A stretch of DNA of 64,000 nucleotides from Fulvivirga ulvae (GCF_021389975.1 NZ_CP089981.1:2505501-2569500); one strand, 5' to 3'. Numbered from the stretch's first letter, positions 28,085 through 37,095 are shown. Notes: generated from the letters alone by a model not told the origin. A program made the numbers and translations.

Positions 28085-28715
28085 GATTAGCCAGCCGGTT
28101 GTTTTGGATAAATGCTCTGACCCATTCAGGATTGGTCTTGGAGTATTCTCGTAAGGCCCAGCCAATAGCTTTTTGAATAAAGAATTCACGGGAACTGGTA
28201 TGGCTTAAGATAGTTTCGGCCAACAAGGCTGTATCTGTATCCCTTTTGTACTTCAATTGAAATAGTATGGCGGATCTGTTAAGCCAAAAGTCCTCAGTAT
28301 GTTGCCATTTGGGAATAAAAGAGCTGATGTTTTCAGGGTAAAGTTTAAAATATTTACCAGCAAGGTTGGCAGCAGTAAGGTCCACGGTGTCCCACCATTG
28401 CTTATGGGTAAGCATATATTCCAGAGTTGTAATGTGATCTTCACTCACTTTTTTTGCCAATTTTTCACATATATCCATAGCTGTTAATTGCAGTTCCCTC
28501 TCAGGTAATGTCCATAGCTCTACAACCATCTGATGTAATTCTGAGATGGATGGAAGTCCGTGACTTTTCAAGAAATGTCGTGCGAGGTTTCTGCGTAGCG
28601 GTGTCTGAATCCCAAAGAACTCGAAGTTTCCTCGTAGATATTTCTTCATGGCAAAGGCCTTTGATTTGTCAGCATGCGGCTTAAAATACTCTCTTAACTC
28701 ACGGGCATATGTCAT
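28053..28715 (-). CDS. DNA alkylation repair protein, AlkD-like
   Basis: A 220-residue, all-helical protein of the AlkD/HEAT-like DNA glycosylase family, which removes alkylated bases by trapping the lesion without base flipping. Characteristic segments are KKYLRGNFEFFGIQTPLRR near residue 23 and WWDTVDLTAANLAGKYF near residue 115, which holds the conserved Trp-Asp; REFFIQKAIGWALREYSKTNPEWVRAFI follows near residue 175. The start overlaps the stop of the next upstream gene by 4 bp (ATGA). The 3' end overlaps the methyltransferase gene. Confidence 0.92.
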   Translation of the reverse strand: MTYARELREYFKPHADKSKAFAMKKYLRGNFEFFGIQTPLRRNLARHFLKSHGLPSISELHQMVVELWTLPERELQLTAMDICEKLAKKVSEDHITTLEYMLTHKQWWDTVDLTAANLAGKYFKLYPENISSFIPKWQHTEDFWLNRSAILFQLKYKRDTDTALLAETILSHTSSREFFIQKAIGWALREYSKTNPEWVRAFIQNNRLANLSVREGSKHL

Positions 28716-29569
28716 TTCAGGAATGGATTTTTGATACCATTATTAAGTCTATGTAGTGTTTCCGCAAGTCTTTTGTCCTTGGTTTCCTGGCGTTTTGCTG
28801 AGGATATCCACTGTGCATATTCCTTTCTGTTAGTATGCGATAAACTATTATAAAATACTTTGGCTTCCGGGTTGTGAGACAGGAGTTTTTCTAACTCTTC
28901 TGGCAGGTCTATTTTACGTTCGGTTCGGTCTTCTTCTACTGTTACCAACACTTTATCGCCTGTACTTTTATTTATTGCCTTTCTTATTTCTTTTTTAATG
29001 ATAAGTATGGGGCCACTACCCATATTGGCGATTGAGCCCTGGTAGGGGTGTCCGTCAAATGTAGCTTTTACTTTAACCTGTCCTTTCGTGCCAAAAATTT
29101 CTTCAGTATCAAATGGTATTTGTACCCACGCACCGCCGGAGTTATCAGGTGCTCCCTGTATTGCTGCTTCAAAAGTTTGTGTTTTTGCCTGTGGGCTTGC
29201 CTTTACTTTTTCGGCAGGCTTAAATCTCAGGGCTGACCAGGTATCATTGATGCTTATCTGCGATACAGGGCGGTACCCTATAGTAGTAAATACATCCCAA
29301 CCCTTGTCTCTGCTAATATCTGTTTTTATAGAGGAGCTCTTTTTAGGGTAGGCTACCCAGAAAGTCGAATTATAATCACTTGCCGCCAGAGAGGGAGGTA
29401 TTCTGAATGCCAGATCCTCCTGCTTGCGTACGAAGACAATTATAAACTCATACCCGCTTGCTGTAACTTGACTATCGTGAGGAATGTCAATAATTACCTC
29501 ATCAGGAAGATCAAATATTAGTGCTTTTGCGTTTTGCTGGTATTTAAGTTTTTTTATTAGTTCAGACAT
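28712..29569 (-). CDS. DUF3052-like / DUF1905 / YdeI-OmdA-like fusion protein
   Basis: A 285-residue cytoplasmic protein with three parts. Residues 1-120 resemble the DUF3052 type, with FWVAYPKKSS, GWDVFTTIGYRPVSQISINDTWSALRF. Residues 128-215 are a DUF1905 domain (FEAAIQ, GGAWVQIPFD, ATFDGHPYQGSI, GPILIIKKEIRKAI). Residues 220-285 are a YdeI/OmdA-associated domain (LPEELEKLL, AKVFYNSLSHTNRKEYAQWI, KDKRLAETLHRL). The individual families are of unknown or poorly defined function; YdeI-type proteins have been linked to bacteriocin protection. It overlaps the AlkD-like gene by 4 bp and follows the hydrolase-OsmC gene by about 50 bp. Confidence 0.8.
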   Translation of the reverse strand: MSELIKKLKYQQNAKALIFDLPDEVIIDIPHDSQVTASGYEFIIVFVRKQEDLAFRIPPSLAASDYNSTFWVAYPKKSSSIKTDISRDKGWDVFTTIGYRPVSQISINDTWSALRFKPAEKVKASPQAKTQTFEAAIQGAPDNSGGAWVQIPFDTEEIFGTKGQVKVKATFDGHPYQGSIANMGSGPILIIKKEIRKAINKSTGDKVLVTVEEDRTERKIDLPEELEKLLSHNPEAKVFYNSLSHTNRKEYAQWISSAKRQETKDKRLAETLHRLNNGIKNPFLK

Positions 29570-29620
29570 TAGACAAGAAAAGTTTTTTATTTTAAAAATA
29601 TAATTGAGTACCAGTCTTTA

Positions 29621-30829
29621 TCACACGAGTACAGATTTTACCTGCACACCGACATGTAAGGTCTTATGCACAGGACATTTATCTGCGATCTCAAGCAATC
29701 TTTCCTTTTGCTCATCTGTAAGATCGCCACTAAGTTCAATTTCCCTTGTAATCAGGTCGAGCTTTGCCTCATCGTTGTCGCAATTATCACAATCCTGTTT
29801 ATGGATTTTGCTGTGCTGAAGGTGAACGTGTACCTTTTCCAATGGCCATTTTTTGCGATCGGCATACATACGCAAGGTCATTCCTGTACAGGCACCCAGA
29901 GCGGACACCAGCAGGTCATATGGAGTCGGGCCAAGGTTATTGCCACCAACGGAGGTAGGCTCATCTGCTATAAGAGGATGGCCACCTGCCTGAATTTGGG
30001 TTATATAGCCATCATCCCCCGTTTGACATATCACTTGCTTATCCGTAGATAAAGGTTCGTCAACGGCCATGTCGATATATCTCGTGGCCCAGGTAGCAAT
30101 TACATTTCCGGTGTAGATAGAATCCTCCTTGCTGGATATCAAATGGTCGGCGCCGTCAAGTGTAATGAAGCTTTTCGGGTGACGGGCTCTTTCATATATT
30201 TTCTGCGCGTTATCGATACTTACCACAGTGTCTTGCGGTGAGTGCATAATCAGTAAAGCTTTTTTTAGTTTACCTATGCTATTTTTCAGGTCTGCTTCCT
30301 GTAGGTCATACAAGAGCTGGTCTTTTATTCTGAAATCCCTACCGCCAATAGAAACAGTGGCTTCACCTTTTGATTTTATTTCTTCCAGGCTTTCCTTAAA
30401 TAGTTTTTTTACGTGTGGTGGGTCAGCTGGTGCCCCTATGGTAATAACTGCTTTTACGCTGGCAATGGAAGAAGCTGATGCCAGTACAGCCGCTCCCCCC
30501 AATGAATGACCAATGAGTATTCCGGGTACTGCATGGTTGGAGGACAAATATTCTGATGCAGCTACCAAATCGCTAACATTTGATGAAAAATTAGTTTCGG
30601 AAAATTCGCCCTCGCTCTCACCCAATCCAGTGAAATCAAACCTTAAAACGGCAATTTTATTTGAAGTGAGCGCTCTGCTTATGTTTATAACAGCAGAAAG
30701 ATTTTTTGAGCAGGTAAAACAATGGGCAAAAATTGCGTATGCTGCTGGTTTTCCGCTCACTGGCAGCTCTAGGCGAGCGGAAAGCTGCTGTCCTTTTGCG
30801 TTTTTGAAAGATACTTTTTTGGAGTTCAT
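29621..30829 (-). CDS. Alpha/beta hydrolase fused to an OsmC-family domain
   Basis: A 402-residue fusion. Residues 1-255 form an alpha/beta hydrolase with nucleophile Ser109 in GHSLGG, a late acidic residue in MHSPQDTVVS and the catalytic His in DGADHLIS. Residues 270-400 form an OsmC/Ohr-type domain with both reactive cysteines: one in LGACTGMTLRMYA and one in KCPVHKTLH. OsmC/Ohr proteins reduce organic hydroperoxides with paired cysteines. Such hydrolase-OsmC fusions are known in other bacteria; a joint role in breaking esters and peroxides of oxidised lipids is only inferred. It leads the minus-strand group that includes the YdeI-like and AlkD-like genes, with a divergent kinase upstream. 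Confidence 0.92.
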   Translation of the reverse strand: MNSKKVSFKNAKGQQLSARLELPVSGKPAAYAIFAHCFTCSKNLSAVINISRALTSNKIAVLRFDFTGLGESEGEFSETNFSSNVSDLVAASEYLSSNHAVPGILIGHSLGGAAVLASASSIASVKAVITIGAPADPPHVKKLFKESLEEIKSKGEATVSIGGRDFRIKDQLLYDLQEADLKNSIGKLKKALLIMHSPQDTVVSIDNAQKIYERARHPKSFITLDGADHLISSKEDSIYTGNVIATWATRYIDMAVDEPLSTDKQVICQTGDDGYITQIQAGGHPLIADEPTSVGGNNLGPTPYDLLVSALGACTGMTLRMYADRKKWPLEKVHVHLQHSKIHKQDCDNCDNDEAKLDLITREIELSGDLTDEQKERLLEIADKCPVHKTLHVGVQVKSVLV

Positions 30830-30984
30830 ATCAGCGATGTGATTTTAACCTGAATTTACAAAATATGGTTGCGTTGAGATGTCTTAACGCGTACAAATTC
30901 TCCTTAGATATGCAATTTTATTACAAGCATATGGAATCTACTCGGGAAAACGTTAACTTGCGGAGTTGACCAGTTGTCTTTACA

Positions 30985-33630
30985 ATGATTATGAATGAAT
31001 TAAGTACGGATCGCTTCATATTGAATGATTTCATAGAGGAGAATGCGGAAGCGATCTTTATATTCGATAGCAACTTTAGTGTGGTGGCTTGGAATAGAAG
31101 GTGTTATGAGTTGTTTGGTATCAAAAGAGAAATAGCTGTTAGTAAAGAGCTGGGCCATGTTGCCCCTGTCTTTAGTGATCAGTATTTTAAGATGCTGGCC
31201 CTAAAGGCGATGGCTGCCAAACCATCAGTAGCCAAAAAAAGCTACACCATTTCGGGTAATGTATCTTCAACCTATGTGGTGCCGAGTTTCTCACCGGTCA
31301 GGCTTTCTGAGTGGGAAGGTAACGGTTGTATGGTTATACTCAGGGAAACAGAGCTTACAGAGCGACCAAGTAAGTTTCGTCCGCTGATTGCGGAATCCCC
31401 GATTGCAACTGCTATTTACAGGCCTGATGGTACGCCAAAGTATTTCAATAAAGCTTATAGTAACCTTTGGGGGGCGACCAAAGGTATGAGCGATGTTGTA
31501 ATTAAATACTACAATATTTTTGAAGATGAACAACTTGAAGAGCTCGGCCTCACAGTCTTCATTCAAAAGGCCTTTTTAGGAGAGGCTACGGAAATACCAC
31601 CTATTGCTTATAATCCCTATGATACTGCTTCTATACGCCGTCTTGGCTTAAGGCAACGAAAGTACGTGAAGGGTCATGTTTTTCCTATAAAGGATGAGTT
31701 TGGAGAAGTTGAGGAAGTTGTGATGGTGCTTTCGGATATAACTTTTCAGAAGCAGGCCGAAGAAATATTGACCGATACACATCTTAAATTTCAAATGCTT
31801 ACTCTCGGGCTTCCCGGAGTAATCTATGAATATGAAGAGCAGGCTGACGGTGGTTCCAGGTTTAAATATATTAGTCAGGGGTGTAATGAGATGTTCGGCT
31901 TTTCTCCTGAGGAGATCATGAAAGATGCAAGTCTGCTAAATAAATTAGTCCATCCGCAGGATCTGGACGATTTTTTAATGACATCCGGAGATTCCAACAG
32001 GCAGAACAGGGAGTGGCAGTGGGAAGGCCGTGTGCTCGTGGACGGTAAAGAAAAGTGGATTGAAGGTAAATCAAGCCCAACCAGGCAAAAAGATGGTAGT
32101 ATTATCCGCTATGGATTACTTTTGGATGTTACGGATAAAAAGGAAGTAGAAAAAAGATATAAGCTTTCCGAAGAGCGATTGCAACTGGCCCTTCGCGGCG
32201 CTGAACTGGGCCTTTGGGAATGGGACCTGAAAGATAAAAAAACTATTTTTAACAAAGCATGGGCAGCCAAATACGGATATGACCATCATGAGTTAGAGCT
32301 TCAGTTTGATGATTGGGGAAAACTTATCCACCCTGAAGACCTGCCTTGTGTCAAGGAGAAATTGACAGGGCACCTTAAAGGAGAAACTGAATATTTTGAA
32401 GCAGAATACCGTTTCAAAACCAAAAGTGGAAGCTATAGGTGGATATTGGACAAAGGAAGGGCAGTGCAGAGAGATGAAAAAGGAAGAGTCACCAAGGCTT
32501 CCGGAACCTACCTAGATATCAATGAGAAGAAAAATGCTCAACTGCTGATCCAGCGCAATGAGCAACTGTTTACTCAATTATTTGAAAACTCTCCTTTAGG
32601 TATAGTATTGCTTGATGAAAAGCATAGGGTAATCCAGATGAATCAGGGGTTCAAGGATATGTTTGGCTACTCTATCAATGATATAATAGGTAATCAGCTT
32701 AACAACATTTTGGTACCAAAAGATCTTCATCAGGAGGCTATTGATATTAATTTACTTACTGTAAGTGGGAAAGTAGGAATGCTGGAGTCTCACCGGACTC
32801 ATAAAAATGGCAGCCTCGTACCAGTGATAATCTATGGAGTGCCCGTAACACTGGACAATAAGACCATCGGAATTTATGGTATCTACGTAGACATAACAGC
32901 CAGGACAAAAGCCGAGAATGAGCTTCAGGTCAGGAATAACGAGCTGGATAATTTTGTTTACAAGGTTTCTCATGATCTTCGCGCTCCGTTATCTTCTATT
33001 CTGGGGCTGGTAAACCTTGCCCAGCACCAGGATAATGATGATGACCTTCTTCAATATATCGGGCTTATAGAAAACCGTGTCAAGCAATTGGATCTCTTTA
33101 TCAATGATGTATTGAGTCACTCCAAAAACCTGAAGTTGGCTATTATGGTGGACCCTATCAACTTTAAACAGATAATTGATAATTGCTTTACGGACCTCAG
33201 TTATCTGCCGAATGCCCATAAGGTTGATATAAAAACCAGAGTTTCTTCCAGACCCTTTTATAGTGACAGATGGCGGATAAATGAAATATTCAGAAACCTT
33301 ATCTCCAATGCCATAAAATATCTAAATCCGGATATTGACAATCCTTATGTGGCAATTGATATTAACATCACTGATAAGTCGGCAAATATCAAATTTAGGG
33401 ATAACGGAATAGGCATTGAGAAGAATACCTTGCCAAAGGTGTTTGAGATGTTTTATCGTGCTACTGAGTACTCGGAAGGTTCCGGTATCGGGCTCTATAT
33501 AGTGAAAAATGCCATAGAAAAACTTGGTGGTAAAATAAGGGTTGAAAGCAAGCCCAAGCAAGGTACGTTTTTTGATATCACGATTCCAAACAGCAAAGAA
33601 GCATGGTTAGAACGCGAAAATGAGAAATAA
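30985..33630 (+). CDS. Cytoplasmic multi-PAS sensor histidine kinase
   Basis: An 881-residue kinase without transmembrane segments. Five PAS domains can be laid out: about 10-115, 128-258, 265-392, 398-515 and 522-640, the third and fourth with the PAC-type endings. A HisKA domain follows with the phospho-accepting His663 in VSHDLRAPLSS, then a HATPase domain (about 740-870) with NLISNAIKYLN, FRDNGIGIE and GSGIGLYIVKNAIEKLGG. No response regulator is fused or adjacent, so the partner is unknown. The same HisKA core is seen in the kinase at 50.2 kb. ATG 30985 is used; ATG 30991 is equally possible. Confidence 0.93.
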   Translation: MIMNELSTDRFILNDFIEENAEAIFIFDSNFSVVAWNRRCYELFGIKREIAVSKELGHVAPVFSDQYFKMLALKAMAAKPSVAKKSYTISGNVSSTYVVPSFSPVRLSEWEGNGCMVILRETELTERPSKFRPLIAESPIATAIYRPDGTPKYFNKAYSNLWGATKGMSDVVIKYYNIFEDEQLEELGLTVFIQKAFLGEATEIPPIAYNPYDTASIRRLGLRQRKYVKGHVFPIKDEFGEVEEVVMVLSDITFQKQAEEILTDTHLKFQMLTLGLPGVIYEYEEQADGGSRFKYISQGCNEMFGFSPEEIMKDASLLNKLVHPQDLDDFLMTSGDSNRQNREWQWEGRVLVDGKEKWIEGKSSPTRQKDGSIIRYGLLLDVTDKKEVEKRYKLSEERLQLALRGAELGLWEWDLKDKKTIFNKAWAAKYGYDHHELELQFDDWGKLIHPEDLPCVKEKLTGHLKGETEYFEAEYRFKTKSGSYRWILDKGRAVQRDEKGRVTKASGTYLDINEKKNAQLLIQRNEQLFTQLFENSPLGIVLLDEKHRVIQMNQGFKDMFGYSINDIIGNQLNNILVPKDLHQEAIDINLLTVSGKVGMLESHRTHKNGSLVPVIIYGVPVTLDNKTIGIYGIYVDITARTKAENELQVRNNELDNFVYKVSHDLRAPLSSILGLVNLAQHQDNDDDLLQYIGLIENRVKQLDLFINDVLSHSKNLKLAIMVDPINFKQIIDNCFTDLSYLPNAHKVDIKTRVSSRPFYSDRWRINEIFRNLISNAIKYLNPDIDNPYVAIDINITDKSANIKFRDNGIGIEKNTLPKVFEMFYRATEYSEGSGIGLYIVKNAIEKLGGKIRVESKPKQGTFFDITIPNSKEAWLERENEK

Positions 33631-33647
33631 TCTCTTATTATTGCGAA

Positions 33648-34817
33648 ATGATGAAGATTGTTGAGGTAAACTCTAAACTGTTAGCTAAAAAATTTATCCA
33701 ATTCCCTGTAAAGCTTTATAAAAACGAGCCCAAGTGGATAAGGCCGTTGGATAAGGATATAGATAGTGTATTTGATCCGGAAAAAAATAAAACCTTCAGG
33801 CATGGGGAATGCGTACGTTGGTTACTTGAAAACGATAAAGGTGAAATCATCGGCCGGATAGCCGCATTTGTCAATAGAAAGACAGTTGATAAAGGTAACG
33901 ATCAGCCTACCGGAGGCATTGGTTTTTTTGAGTGTATCAACGACAAAGAGGCGGCATTTAAGCTTTTCGATCAGGGCAGATCATGGTTGGAAAGTAAAGG
34001 TATGGAAGCTATGGATGGTCCGGTTAATTTCGGCGAACGCGATAAATGGTGGGGTCTGCTGGTAGACGGTTATAATATAGAACCCAACTATTGCTGTAAC
34101 TATAACCTGCCGTATTACAGGGAATTATTTGAAGCTTATGGATTTCAGGATTACTTTCAGCAGTATACCTTTGGCCGTAAGGTGAGAGCTCCTTTTTCTG
34201 CAAAACTTATGGAGAAAGCAGAAAAGGTGATGAAAGAACCCGGCTATACTTTCAGACATATGGAGCTGAGCAAAATCGACAAATATACGGAGGACTTCAG
34301 AACAGTATATAATAAAGCATGGGCCAGGCATAAGGGTGTAGCCGAACTATCTTCACTGATGGCTAAAAATCTGATTAAACAAATGAAGCCTATCATTGAT
34401 GAGAAAATTATCTGGTATGGCTACTACAAAGATGAACCGGTAGCTTTTTATATTAACCTTCCCGAAGTAAACCAGATATTCAAGCACGTTAACGGGAAGC
34501 TTGATCTGCTGGGAAAACTTAAGTTTTTATATCATAAATGGACGAAAAGCTGTAATAAAATGCTCGGGCTTGTATTTGGTATTGTACCTGAGCATCAGGG
34601 TAAAGGTCTTGAAGGAGCATTGGTGATGGCCACCGCTCAAATGGTACAAAAGGACTATCAACGATACGATGATCTGGAAATGAACTGGATCGGAGATTTT
34701 AACCCAAAGATGATCCGGGTGGTGGAACAAGTAGGGGGCGATATCGTTAAAACCCATATAACCTATCGCAAACTGTTTGATGAAAGCAAACCCTTCAAAA
34801 GATGCCCGATTCAATAA
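33648..34817 (+). CDS. GNAT-fold protein of unknown substrate
   Basis: A 389-residue protein. The first third (about 55-110) and the last third (about 305-385) carry N-acetyltransferase-like features, including GIVPEHQGKGLEGALVMATAQM, which matches the acetyl-CoA-binding motif A of GNAT enzymes. The middle has a strongly conserved-looking block AMDGPVNFGERDKWWGLLVDGYNIEPNY. Related proteins have been misannotated as GTP cyclohydrolases. I support only a GNAT-like fold. Gap to the upstream kinase is 17 bp. Confidence 0.8.
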   Translation: MMKIVEVNSKLLAKKFIQFPVKLYKNEPKWIRPLDKDIDSVFDPEKNKTFRHGECVRWLLENDKGEIIGRIAAFVNRKTVDKGNDQPTGGIGFFECINDKEAAFKLFDQGRSWLESKGMEAMDGPVNFGERDKWWGLLVDGYNIEPNYCCNYNLPYYRELFEAYGFQDYFQQYTFGRKVRAPFSAKLMEKAEKVMKEPGYTFRHMELSKIDKYTEDFRTVYNKAWARHKGVAELSSLMAKNLIKQMKPIIDEKIIWYGYYKDEPVAFYINLPEVNQIFKHVNGKLDLLGKLKFLYHKWTKSCNKMLGLVFGIVPEHQGKGLEGALVMATAQMVQKDYQRYDDLEMNWIGDFNPKMIRVVEQVGGDIVKTHITYRKLFDESKPFKRCPIQ

Positions 34818-34824
34818 AGCTTTT

Positions 34825-35391
34825 ATGAGCCTGTTTAACTATAGATCCAGATTTTTCTTGAAGAATCTGATGAAGGGTCTTATTGCTCTCACCGTGATAG
34901 TTGTGGCCTACATCCTGCTTCAGAAATATACCGCCTTTGATGCCTTTATGGACTACATTGGGCGATGGCCCTTCATAGTTTATACCGTCTTTATTTTTTC
35001 TGAAGTAGTTTTTGGTATTATTCCTCCGGAGCTGTTCATGATCTGGTCGATAAAAAATGGTGCTTTTGATACCTACGTGCTTAATGTAGCTTTGCTTGCC
35101 CTTATTTCTTATTCCGCCGGTGTGTTGGGTTATTTTATTGGCTCCCGGCTGAAGGATCTGGGCCCGGTAAGAAACATTTTTCAGCGATATATTAAAAGAT
35201 ATCAAAATACCTTGAACAGGTATGGAGGGTTTCTTATTATCGTCGCAGCAGTTACGCCAGTTCCATTTTCTGCGATTTGTATGTTAATGGGTGCTACGCG
35301 TTACAACTTTTACCGATTCTTGTTAATCGCTTCTGTACGTTTCGTCAGGTTCGCGGCATATTCGACGGTTATTTATCAGGCTAATATTTAA
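34825..35391 (+). CDS. VTT/DedA-like membrane protein
   Basis: A 188-residue membrane protein with about five hydrophobic helices. The end region, VAAVTPVPFSAICMLMGATRYNFYRF, resembles the VTT (DedA/TMEM64/YqaA-like) domain's conserved Pro- and Gly-bearing re-entrant loop; IIPPELFMIW lies earlier. Such proteins have been linked to lipid (C55-P or phospholipid) flipping in several bacteria. ATG 34825 avoids overlap with the GNAT-like gene; an ATG at 34780 or TTG at 34777 would add 15-16 residues. A hairpin and hemH follow. Confidence 0.75.
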   Translation: MSLFNYRSRFFLKNLMKGLIALTVIVVAYILLQKYTAFDAFMDYIGRWPFIVYTVFIFSEVVFGIIPPELFMIWSIKNGAFDTYVLNVALLALISYSAGVLGYFIGSRLKDLGPVRNIFQRYIKRYQNTLNRYGGFLIIVAAVTPVPFSAICMLMGATRYNFYRFLLIASVRFVRFAAYSTVIYQANI

Positions 35392-35394
35392 GCA

Positions 35395-35431
35395 AGTCGC
35401 ATTTTACCTTTACTTTTGCGACTCGTTTTTT
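35395..35431 (+). terminator. Hairpin terminator upstream of hemH, overlapping a -7-like box
   Basis: AGTCGCA (35395-35401) pairs with TGCGACT (35417-35423) around a 15-base loop, followed after CG by six T's (35426-35431), an intrinsic terminator for the VTT-like gene. TACTTTTG (35411-35418), an exact -7 TAnnTTTG box, lies in its loop and right arm, 23 bp before the hemH start, so the same DNA may both stop one transcript and start the next. Confidence 0.6.
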
Positions 35432-35441
35432 ACCACAGCCT

Positions 35442-36461
35442 ATGAACTCAATTAATGGAAAAACAGGTGTTTTACTTATAAATCTTGGTACACCGGATAG
35501 CCCTTCTGTAGGAAATGTCAGGTCCTACCTTTCCCAGTTTTTGAATGACCCAAGAGTAATAGACATACCCTGGTTATTAAGAAAAATCTTGGTCAACCTG
35601 ATTATTGTTCCTTTCAGGGCTCCCAAGTCAGCTAAGATATATAAGGATCTTTGGACAGACGAGGGATCGCCTTTGCTATATTATAGTGAAAAGGTGCGAC
35701 ACATGCTCGATGAGGAATTGGGAGATGACTATACCGTTCATCTGGCCATGAGGTACAAGAACCCGGGCATACCTTCGGTTTTAGAAGAAATGAGGAAACG
35801 TAACTATCAAAGAATTGTAGTGGTTACCATGTTTCCTCAATATGCCTCGGCCTCTACAGGGTCAGCTCTTGAGGCTGTTATGGATGAGATAAAGAAATGG
35901 TGGGTAATTCCCGATGTTAAGTTTATTAGCCAATACTATGATCATCCGCTATTTATAGAGGCTATACTTGACCGCGCCAGTAAATATAACCTTGATGAGT
36001 ATGATCATATATTGTTTTCATACCATGGTTTGCCTGTGAGGCAGGTGGATAAGGTCTACAACAACGGAGTGTGTGAAGGGCATGAATGCGAGAGCAACAT
36101 TACCGAAGAAAACCAGTATTGCTACAAGGCAACATGCTACGCCACTACGCGTATTTTAACGGAAAAACTAGGACTTGATGAAAGTAGGTACACTGTTTGC
36201 TTTCAGTCCCGTCTGGATAAGAACTGGCTAGAGCCATTTTCGGATAAAATAGTAGAACAAAAAGGCAAGGAAGGAGCTAAAAAGCTACTCGTTTTCTCTC
36301 CTGCATTTACCGCTGACTGTCTTGAAACTATCATTGAGATAGGAGACGAATATCAGGAAATATTTGAAGAGCATGGCGGAGAGAAGGTCCAATTGGTTGA
36401 AAGCCTAAACGACCACCCGCTATGGGTAGAATGTCTAAAAGACTTAATTCTTAATCGGTAA
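35442..36461 (+). CDS. hemH: Ferrochelatase
   Basis: A 339-residue ferrochelatase, which inserts Fe2+ into protoporphyrin IX as the last step of the protoporphyrin-dependent heme pathway. It shows GVLLINLGTPDSP at the N terminus, the catalytic His195 in FSYHGLP and Glu295 in ADCLETIIEI. Four cysteines in the middle (C211, C216, C227, C232) lie in two Cx4C pairs, a pattern reminiscent of the internal [2Fe-2S]-binding cysteines of some bacterial ferrochelatases; that is inference. ATG 35442 follows the hairpin/-7 element. Confidence 0.97.
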   Translation: MNSINGKTGVLLINLGTPDSPSVGNVRSYLSQFLNDPRVIDIPWLLRKILVNLIIVPFRAPKSAKIYKDLWTDEGSPLLYYSEKVRHMLDEELGDDYTVHLAMRYKNPGIPSVLEEMRKRNYQRIVVVTMFPQYASASTGSALEAVMDEIKKWWVIPDVKFISQYYDHPLFIEAILDRASKYNLDEYDHILFSYHGLPVRQVDKVYNNGVCEGHECESNITEENQYCYKATCYATTRILTEKLGLDESRYTVCFQSRLDKNWLEPFSDKIVEQKGKEGAKKLLVFSPAFTADCLETIIEIGDEYQEIFEEHGGEKVQLVESLNDHPLWVECLKDLILNR

Positions 36462-36573
36462 CCCTTCTTTCCTGGTAATCCCTGCCTTACAACATTGCAG
36501 GCTATTAGTCCAATATATTTATAATAGGTGGATTAATGCCTGATTTAACAATGATGTTCAGATCGTTGTTCTG

Positions 36574-36972
36574 CTACTTCTTTTTATAATTTTCAATCAT
36601 ATCCTGTAAAATGGAGTTTGAAGCCTCCAATTTACCTTCAAGTTTATAATTTTCCTTTTTTAACCGATCAACCTCTTTTTCCAATTTTTCAACTTGTTCT
36701 GTAAGCAGGTCAATCTTGTCAAGGAGCTCATCGGTTTCCTGTATTTCAGCATCACTGTACAACTGCAAGATGCTGATATTTAGGAGTTTTGCAAGAGGAG
36801 GAAGCAGGTCAGCCGGGGGCATGGCTTTGCCGGTTTCCCAGGAATATAATGCCTGAGGCGAATATTTACTTCCTAACATGTCATTTAATTTGGTGATAAA
36901 GGTGGGGCGCTTTAGTCGTAATTCATTTCTATAGAAGGCGATTTTCTCTCCTATAATATTTTTATTCTTCAC
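36574..36972 (-). CDS. XRE-family helix-turn-helix regulator with coiled-coil tail
   Basis: A 132-residue DNA-binding protein. The N-terminal XRE domain (about residues 5-65) includes KIAFYRNELRLKRPTFITKLN and ALYSWETGKAMPPADLLPPLAKLLNI, the Cro/CI-type recognition region. The C-terminal half (about 75-125) is a strong coiled coil with Leu/Glu/Lys heptads and should dimerise the protein. Start is GTG at 36972. It faces away from the small ORFs at 37.1 kb, and a short symmetrical site lies 31 bp upstream of its start. Confidence 0.85.
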   Translation of the reverse strand: MKNKNIIGEKIAFYRNELRLKRPTFITKLNDMLGSKYSPQALYSWETGKAMPPADLLPPLAKLLNISILQLYSDAEIQETDELLDKIDLLTEQVEKLEKEVDRLKKENYKLEGKLEASNSILQDMIENYKKK

Positions 36973-37002
36973 AATATAGAGTTACTTTGTGTTTTAAATT
37001 TG

Positions 37003-37013
37003 TTTAGACTAAA
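37003..37013 (+). promoter_or_regulatory. Short palindrome, candidate XRE operator
   Basis: TTTAGACTAAA has 5-bp arms around a central A and lies between the XRE gene and the ORF at 37096, embedded in A/T-rich DNA. XRE regulators often autoregulate through such sites. No second copy was seen nearby. Confidence 0.35.
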
Positions 37014-37095
37014 TTTTCAATTTACATTACAAAATAATATTAAGCTTTTTCGATAGCGCAATTAATTTGCACTGTAAAAGTAAGTAAAATCAGCT

